Source: Calonectria ilicicola (Eukaryota > Ascomycota > Sordariomycetes > Hypocreales > Nectriaceae). Taken from it: a stretch of DNA of 64,000 nt. This document shows positions 58,438-64,000 of this stretch, piece after piece. The notes beneath the pieces are model-generated. The model did not search any database. It saw only the letters and a program-made list of their open reading frames with translations, and was not told where the DNA came from. The translations under genes and the position numbers were made by a program. The first letter of the stretch is position 1. Every line of letters starts with the position of its first letter. The stretch lies in contig CP085828.1 of the NCBI GenBank assembly GCA_020809705.1, positions 2,914,001-2,978,000 on the forward strand. The letters are read 5' to 3'.

Positions 58438-61215
58438 TTTTCCCCCTCTGCGGTGGTTGCGATTCTGAGCGAGCGAGCGAGTGTGGTGTGAGTCTTTAAT
58501 AAGTAAGTGGTTAAGAAGAGTGCGTCAGGGTCGCGTCGCACAAGCGTGTGTGGGGGTGGGTGGTTTTCCCCAGATTTTCCCGTCTTGTGGGGGGAACCCG
58601 AGGTGAAAGGGGCCTTGGAGGGGGCAGATCTATGAGTGGTGATGGGGGCGAATACAGCGTGTGGGGCGAGCGTGTGTAGGGCGACGTGTCAAGGGCGTCG
58701 TGACCCGGCTTGCGTTGGAGCTATGTTAGTTGACAAACTTGCTGCTTGGTGTTGTAGTAGTGGGTGTCGGCCTTTGAGCGGGGATTGGCGGGGCACGCCT
58801 TAGCACTCCTCACCGAGCTCAGACCGAAGCAGACGATGGAGATGGGCCGTGTTAGTTAGTCCCCCCTCTAGTTCGGGATTTCCAGGGTCCCCAGATCCTC
58901 TCCGTCCAGCCCAAGACGCACTTTTGACAGGAAAAGGAACAAGGTTGTGGCCATCGGCCAAGTTCCTGGAGCCGCTCAACCCTTTCTGTCCAACCCTTTC
59001 TGTGCCTTGGACCTGTCAAGAATGCATGTAGCACAGCATGTCGCACAGCATGCTCTCCTTCCTTGTTCAAACATCCGTTTCTCCGAAAGCTGTGCCTACA
59101 AGTCCACAGCTTGCTCCGGTTCCGGACCTAATCTATCAAAGATCAGCTAGCTTGATGTGAGTTTGTATGGCTGCTAGAATCTTGAAATGGAGCGTCCTGT
59201 TTGGGGTTGGCTGCACGTGTGCAGAGTCTCCGGTATTTCGTTGAGCGTGCCCCAACTAGACCAATAAGATGATCCAAGAAAGTACATGCCTGGAATTCTG
59301 CTTTGGCTCCTTATTTCCTCCTCTATTCATGCAGTTAGCGCCTTCCATCACTATGCTTTTTGGGCTTACTGTAGTGATATTGCAAGCCTACGAACACAGA
59401 TAGTGCTGAGACGAATATACATGCCCAATGATACTTGAAACGAAAACGAAAACGAATGAGGACTTCACCTATATAAGAAGTATATATGACAACTAATAAA
59501 ATAGATCCATTATTGCGTCGAGTTATTAATAATACAAGCTCCTTGAGGAGTATAAAATGTCTTGATATCTAAACAATATGACCTGCCCAATGACTTAGTT
59601 AACGTACTTGACAGACGAACGGGCACATCCAAATTGTTAAACAAACCGGTTATCAAAATGTTTTTTATGGAAAACTAACCTCCTGTAAACCCTTTGATAC
59701 GTTTATCATGTGATGTGGTCGAGTCAGCCTGGAATGTGCATCGTTGGACCTGAAGGCAGTGGCGTCTTGGCTGAGCGGTTAGCCGGCAGCAAGCGCAGTT
59801 CCAGAATCCGCCAGCCGCACAAAACCATGTTGCCAGAACGAGTCATTAACCCAGTATTAAAATAAAATTGGATGGCCAGAACCGCTTCTATATATATCGC
59901 CATCGAATGGGTCGTTGGGGTGATGTTTTACTTTGGGACGGGGCCATCAGCTCTTGACCAATGGCTTCCAGGCTCAAGTTGGATGTCCTGTGGCGAGAGC
60001 CGGTGGCCTCAAATCGAATCACACTAATCATGTCTCCTTATCTTCAATTCACGACGGATGCATCCACAAAGCTTGATACTGGAGAGCCGGTTTCATCAGA
60101 CCAGCAAGGTGGTGGGGGACAGAAGGCCTGGTGGAAGATCTACGTTCCACGCTATGGGCTTGCTGCTATTTTCGGTGTTTTTGGTTCGAATACGTCCATC
60201 TACCTCGTTTATAAGTCCGATTCCAGGAGTGAAGAGGTGTATTCTCTTCGTCATTGCTTGGGATCTTCAGCTCCCTCAGTGTCACCTTTAATGAGTCAAG
60301 TGTCGTGTGATATAATGCAGGCTTATCATTGCTATAAGTCAATTGGCCATGATCCGGCATGATGATGACAATTCAATGGTTCTCATTATGCAATCAAAGG
60401 GCGGAAATGCCATACGAGGCCCTGGACCCAGTTGGGCCTAAAGAGTTCCCGTCCAATCTGGCACGCAGCAATCGACGCATGCAACATGCAACATTGTTGA
60501 CGCACATGTTTGACTGGCGGGAATATAACGGGCGATGCAGGATTGATTGGTCAGTCGGCAGTGTTTTTGATAATGGGATGCGGATTGGATAGACAGGGTA
60601 GCTTTGAATGTAATGTTCATTATCGCTGCTCGCGAATGCCGCTTTCGCTTAACCATTGCTCATCATGATGGCATCATACGTAGCCATGGAAGTAACAGCA
60701 GAATCTGCCTACCACCCACCAGGGCTCAGATGCGAGGGTTGAAAAGTGGCGGGTTTGTGGTGTTCGGAAGATCAAGGGTCCAGGGTCTCTCGCTGGTAGG
60801 CAGTGAGGCTACGTCCGCACGAGGTTGTGACGGTTCTGAAAGGATAACGCAGGTAGTGAGTGAGGTGAGGTGACAGCCAGTAGCAGGGCTCTCTCTCTCT
60901 GCCTGTCTGCATGTCTGTCTGCCTGTTCTGCCCTTTGCACGATTCAATGCGAATTCCTGCCGTTCCTCGGCCTACATGTGATATACGGCACTAAGTCAAT
61001 TAGCATCTTACTGCCCCGGATGCCGCTACGACATGGGATCGCCTCCCACCGGCTGTGCTGTGCAGCGCAGGTTGCTGTCTCTCACCTCATCTTCGCCGTC
61101 CTCTCATGACTAAAAATTCGCCGTCCACGACAACAATGGCGCGATGACGATGGCATCTCAAACCCAACCCACGAAAACCAGAGGGACACAATGGAATCGT
61201 CTCTTGTCCCATGCC

Positions 61216-61275
61216 ACCCTCCGTCTTTTCGTCTCTCCCTCCCTCCCTCCCTCTCTGCCTCTCTCTCTCTGCCTA
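61216..61275. repeat. CT-rich low-complexity tract
   Basis: tctctccctccctccctccctctctgcctctctctctctgcc-type polypyrimidine run in the leader of the 62237 gene; a related (tccctccc)n/(ccat)n run is at 61545-61605. Confidence 0.8.
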
Positions 61276-62083
61276 TCCCGTTGTAACTAAGGTTTTGACA
61301 CGCCTGCACCGTGGCAACCCGACGCCTCCGCCGCCCGTCTAGCCCAGCGGCCGGCTGCGAGAACGACGTCCCCAGACGGCGCCGTCGACATGTGATTGCG
61401 CCTCGCTTCCTTAAGTCTTGTTGCTCCAACCTCACCCTTTTCCAGCTTCGTCCTCTTCAACTGCTCTTGTACCAGGGCCAATCCGACAGCCAACCAGCTT
61501 GTACTGTTTTCGCTTTTTCCCCTCTTTCTTTTTCAAAGTCCCCCCATCCATCCATTCATCCATCCATCCCTCCCTCCCTCCTCTTTCTCTTTCTTTGCCC
61601 ACATCTTTCAGTACAACCCCTCCTCCCCCATCCCTCCACCATTAAACCCGGCCCATCCCTGTCGTGTATATTTCCCAGCTTGTGCACTTGCGCGCAGACG
61701 CCCCCTCCTGCGTAACCCTCCATTACAACTGAACTGACAGTCGCCCGATAACCACGACTCTGTCGCACTATCCCCTTTACTCAACTCGCCCGCTCCCCCC
61801 ATAAGACCCGCGGCATCTTGGCCTAGCTCCCCGACCCTCATCCACCCTTCGCCACCACTTCCTGCTCCTCCGCTTCCCTCACACCTCACACCCGCACACA
61901 TAACAGCATCTTGGCTCACGAGATCTCCTCACCGGTTGTAGGCCATGTCATGTAGCTTTTAAAACACTCCATGCAGCCTACGCAAAACCACAGTCACGCT
62001 TTCTTTTTCCCGTTTTCTTCTTTCTTATTCCCTTCTTCCTCCCCCTTGTAATCGATAATCAATCTCAGCTCAGGATCCCCCCG

Positions 62084-62087
<4 letters not shown>

Positions 62088-62122
<35 letters not shown>

Positions 62123-62152
62123 AATCTATACCCACCTACCTACCTACCTACA
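62088..62152. repeat. (CA)n and (CTAC)n microsatellites
   Basis: About 17 CA units (62088-62122), then four CTAC units (62134-62152), ending about 85 bp before the start codon at 62237. Sits in the presumed 5' leader. Confidence 0.9.
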
Positions 62153-62236
62153 TTTCCACCTCTCTACCTGTCCACCTGCAATTCAGCTTCAGACCACTCT
62201 CGCCGTGGTTATGTTCTAAAAAGCAATTCTTTCCAT

Positions 62237-62977
62237 ATGGCGCTCCTCAATCCCGTCTACGTCTTTGTCGTCCCTTTCCTCTTCGTCGTCACTGTCCCAC
62301 TAGCTGTCTTCGCCGGCATCACCACCACCATCGCATTTTCCGTCCTCATCCTCCGTGTGCTCGCCGTCTACATCGACGTTGCCGTCTCGCTGGTGCCACA
62401 CTACCTGGGGGGCCGCAAACCACATCTCTACCAGCCACGGCCTCCTCAGCTTGAAGGAGGATTCAGTGCCATCGCCACAAACTTTTCCTCCTCGTCAAAC
62501 TCCACGCCGTCCCACACGCCTCTGCGTCGTCGCCGACGTCGCCGCAGCTCCAGCGCCCTGTCGGCGACTTCCCTCACGCCCGCAGCTAGCGAGACTGCGC
62601 TCGGTCTCGTTCCCAGCATTGGCCCAGAACGAGATTTCGAAGGCCTCGGCGGCTGGCGACTTGGCGATGACGAAGTCTGGACAACGATAAACTCACGGCT
62701 AGAGCTCCCAGACAAGCAGTATCATGGCCGCAACCACCACCGCTCTCCGTCTGGTCCGACAACTCCTGGCGAGGGGCCCTACCTAATGATGAAGAGCCGT
62801 ACCCCAAGCCCAGAAGCCAAGCGCTCGTCGACATCGCCCAACAGCTCAAGGACGCGGACGCCCTCGGGCCCGCGCATAGCCTTCACCAAGTCGTTTGCTG
62901 ATGGCTATTTCCCAATCCTCAAGACGTCTCCCAAAATTGTCAAAAAGCTACCTACCCAGGGGCTCATTGAGACTTAG
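62237..62977 (+). CDS. Small membrane-anchored fungal protein, function unknown
   Basis: Single-exon frame of 246 aa, ATG at 62237. The first ~60 residues hold one long or two short hydrophobic segments (VYVFVVPFLFVVTVPLAVFAGITTTIAFSVLILRVLAVYIDVAVSLVPHYL), so N-terminal membrane insertion is expected. The rest is a Ser/Arg/Pro-rich cytosolic tail with a poly-Arg block (LRRRRRRRSSSA), SP/TP sites and a C-terminal GPRIAFTKSFADGYFPILKTSP segment. No family is recognised. Its unusually long pyrimidine-rich leader is described above. The assignment rests on frame length, the clear N-terminal helices and a clean ATG. Confidence 0.7.
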   Translation: MALLNPVYVFVVPFLFVVTVPLAVFAGITTTIAFSVLILRVLAVYIDVAVSLVPHYLGGRKPHLYQPRPPQLEGGFSAIATNFSSSSNSTPSHTPLRRRRRRRSSSALSATSLTPAASETALGLVPSIGPERDFEGLGGWRLGDDEVWTTINSRLELPDKQYHGRNHHRSPSGPTTPGEGPYLMMKSRTPSPEAKRSSTSPNSSRTRTPSGPRIAFTKSFADGYFPILKTSPKIVKKLPTQGLIET

Positions 62978-63482
62978 AGCTTACACTCTCCACTTCTTCT
63001 TGTCATTTGTATGTATGCTACGTCACGACGTTATGAAGGGTAGGTGAGTTTTTTATTTATCTTATTGGGTATGTTTTTTTTGGAGAAAAAAGTATAAGAG
63101 GAAAACACGGCCGGTCTGGGGCACCACCATGGGTTGATTGATCTTGGGGCGTTTACAAAGGGGGAGGGGTGAATTATCATGACCAGATTGGGTGAGGGAG
63201 CCTTATGAAAGGCTCCAATGCGGATATACACCATAGGAAAGACTTGAAGTGATATCGCTCATGACGAAGGCGTTTTTTTTTTTTTTGACATTTTAATCAT
63301 TTTGACTTATATATACATTCATCCTGAGAATAAGGAATGAAAACGGTTGTGCCATAATTACACCTAGTATTTACAACGCCTTGAAAACGCCATTTCCTCC
63401 AAATTATGCATGCCATCATCATCATCGTTTTCATCGTTACACACACGTCAACTATTTCCCTCTACATCCAGATTTCAGGGAT
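62978..63482. other. Convergent spacer before SPC24
   Basis: 505 bp with 3' ends of both neighbours and a poly-T run near 63271-63285. Nothing else seen. Confidence 0.5.
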
Positions 63483-64000
63483 TCAGAGCGTCTGCCAAAA
63501 GTAGTTGGCATAAAAGTAGCGCGAAAACTTCTTGTTGTTCATGTTGACAACGTGCACGTCGCCCTTGCGGTCGTTGCGCACAATGGCCTTGGACCACTCG
63601 CCGTCCTTCTCGTCGCGCTCGAGCTCGATGCCCAAGCTGCGGTAGACCTTGAGCCGCAACAATACCTCGTCGTCGACGGGGTCCCGCCTGCGAGTGGCGA
63701 CGTCGCCCTCGACGCCCTGCAGCTCGAGCTCCTGGAGTCGCGCTTGCAAGTCGGCAAATTGGAGGGCCAGGCGCTCGGCCTCATTCTCGGCGTCGGAGGC
63801 GGCCTTTGCGGTGCGGAATTTGACCGTATCGAGGCGCGCAATGTTGGAGGCGTGGTCGGCCGAGGCATGAGCGTCGACGAGATCGTCGTACCGAGATGTC
63901 TGCGTGGCCAGCTGGCGCGAGAGTTTGCGAAGGCTATTCTCGGCTTCCGAGATGCGCAAGTCGCGGGCTTGCTTGAGTGTAGATAGGGACTCCTGGAGAC
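63483..64000 (-). CDS. SPC24: Kinetochore Ndc80-complex subunit Spc24 (C-terminal part, 5' end off the window)
   Basis: Spc24 forms a heterodimer with Spc25 and its globular end binds the inner kinetochore (CENP-T, Mis12). The frame is open from the window edge at 64000 down to the stop at 63483, about 172 aa. It is coiled-coil in its first part ([62 protein letters not shown]) and ends in the conserved globular fold with [29 protein letters not shown] and a [14 protein letters not shown] terminus typical of Spc24. The missing part is the N-terminus; no intron is needed in this stretch. Confidence 0.9.
   Translation of the reverse strand, partial: LQESLSTLKQARDLRISEAENSLRKLSRQLATQTSRYDDLVDAHASADHASNIARLDTVKFRTAKAASDAENEAERLALQFADLQARLQELELQGVEGDVATRRRDPVDDEVLLRLKVYRSLGIELERDEKDGEWSKAIVRNDRKGDVHVVNMNNKKFSRYFYANYFWQTL

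Larger units (their letters stand above)
58438..62236. promoter_or_regulatory. Divergent spacer with pyrimidine-rich leader
   Basis: 3.8 kb. The TatD promoter occupies the left end. From about 61190 to 62236 the plus strand is a CT-rich leader with tandem tccctccc, tctctctc, ccatccat, (CA)n and (CTAC)n tracts leading into the 62237 gene. A frame at 59961-60362 (+, 133 aa) has no conserved content and I do not call it. Nothing else is recognisable. Confidence 0.5.

Noticed and set aside
59760..59830. tRNA-like string (ttggctgagcggttagcc ... ttccagaatccgcc)
   Set aside because: A-box-like and B-box-like pieces are present but acceptor and T stems do not pair and the spacing is too short.
59961..60362. 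133-aa plus-strand frame
   Set aside because: No recognisable domain, overlaps other frames, and lies in an AT-rich spacer; not enough to call a gene.

Overview
The window is nuclear DNA of a filamentous ascomycete, most likely a Sordariomycete (the gene set and protein flavour suggest Hypocreales, but this cannot be proved from sequence alone). Evidence: short 45-110 nt spliceosomal introns with GTRNGT donors and CTAAC/CTGAC branch sites; fungal-type Zn(II)2Cys6 regulator, NTE1, GEF1-like CLC and Vps15; a fused gephyrin-type CnxE; GC-balanced coding DNA with AT-rich or pyrimidine-rich spacers. There is no operon logic, no CRISPR and no convincing transposon.

Layout. 1-1,811 (-): 5' part of an adenylosuccinate lyase (ADE13) gene cut into at least 12 exons, several only 12-34 nt. 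2,790-3,239 (-): small basic RS-rich protein. 3,919-8,723 (-): NTE1 phospholipase. 9,206-10,375 (+) and 10,383-10,973 (-): GPN2 GTPase and RNase P/MRP subunit POP5, tail to tail with 7 bp between stop codons. 11,316-13,444 (+): molybdenum-cofactor fusion CnxE. 13,776-14,605 (-) and 15,011-15,477 (+): V-ATPase c'' (VMA16) and TFIIA gamma (TOA2), divergent from a 405 bp promoter. 16,111-17,020 (+): TMEM42/EamA-like membrane protein. 17,215-19,961 (-): CLC chloride transporter. 20,868-21,574 (+): Dpb3/CHRAC-type histone-fold protein. 21,812-22,809 (-): U2 snRNP A' (LEA1). 23,510-28,167 (-): VPS15. 28,861-30,309 (-): F-box-like orphan between two AT palindromes. 31,470-32,684 (-): conserved-looking unknown. 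32,685-46,599: about 14 kb with no credible gene. 46,600-47,454 (-): FMN-binding PNPOx-like protein. 50,625-53,104 (+): Zn2Cys6 transcription factor. 54,558-56,794 (+): secretory-pathway single-pass protein with Pro/His repeats. 57,172-58,437 (-): TatD/Scn1 hydrolase. 62,237-62,977 (+): small membrane protein behind a pyrimidine-rich leader. 63,483-64,000 (-): C-terminal part of kinetochore protein Spc24.

Most genes are single-copy housekeeping functions (RNA processing, transcription, vesicle traffic, ion homeostasis, cofactor synthesis) and are not a functional cluster. All splice models were derived by hand: every junction restores frame and family sequence. The items most worth a second look are the microexon-rich ADE13 gene with a GC-AG intron, the 14 kb gene-free interval, the palindrome-flanked orphan gene, the His-rich linker in CnxE, and several 3n stop-free introns or tandem acceptors that could yield isoforms. 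I did not find a clear new biological system.
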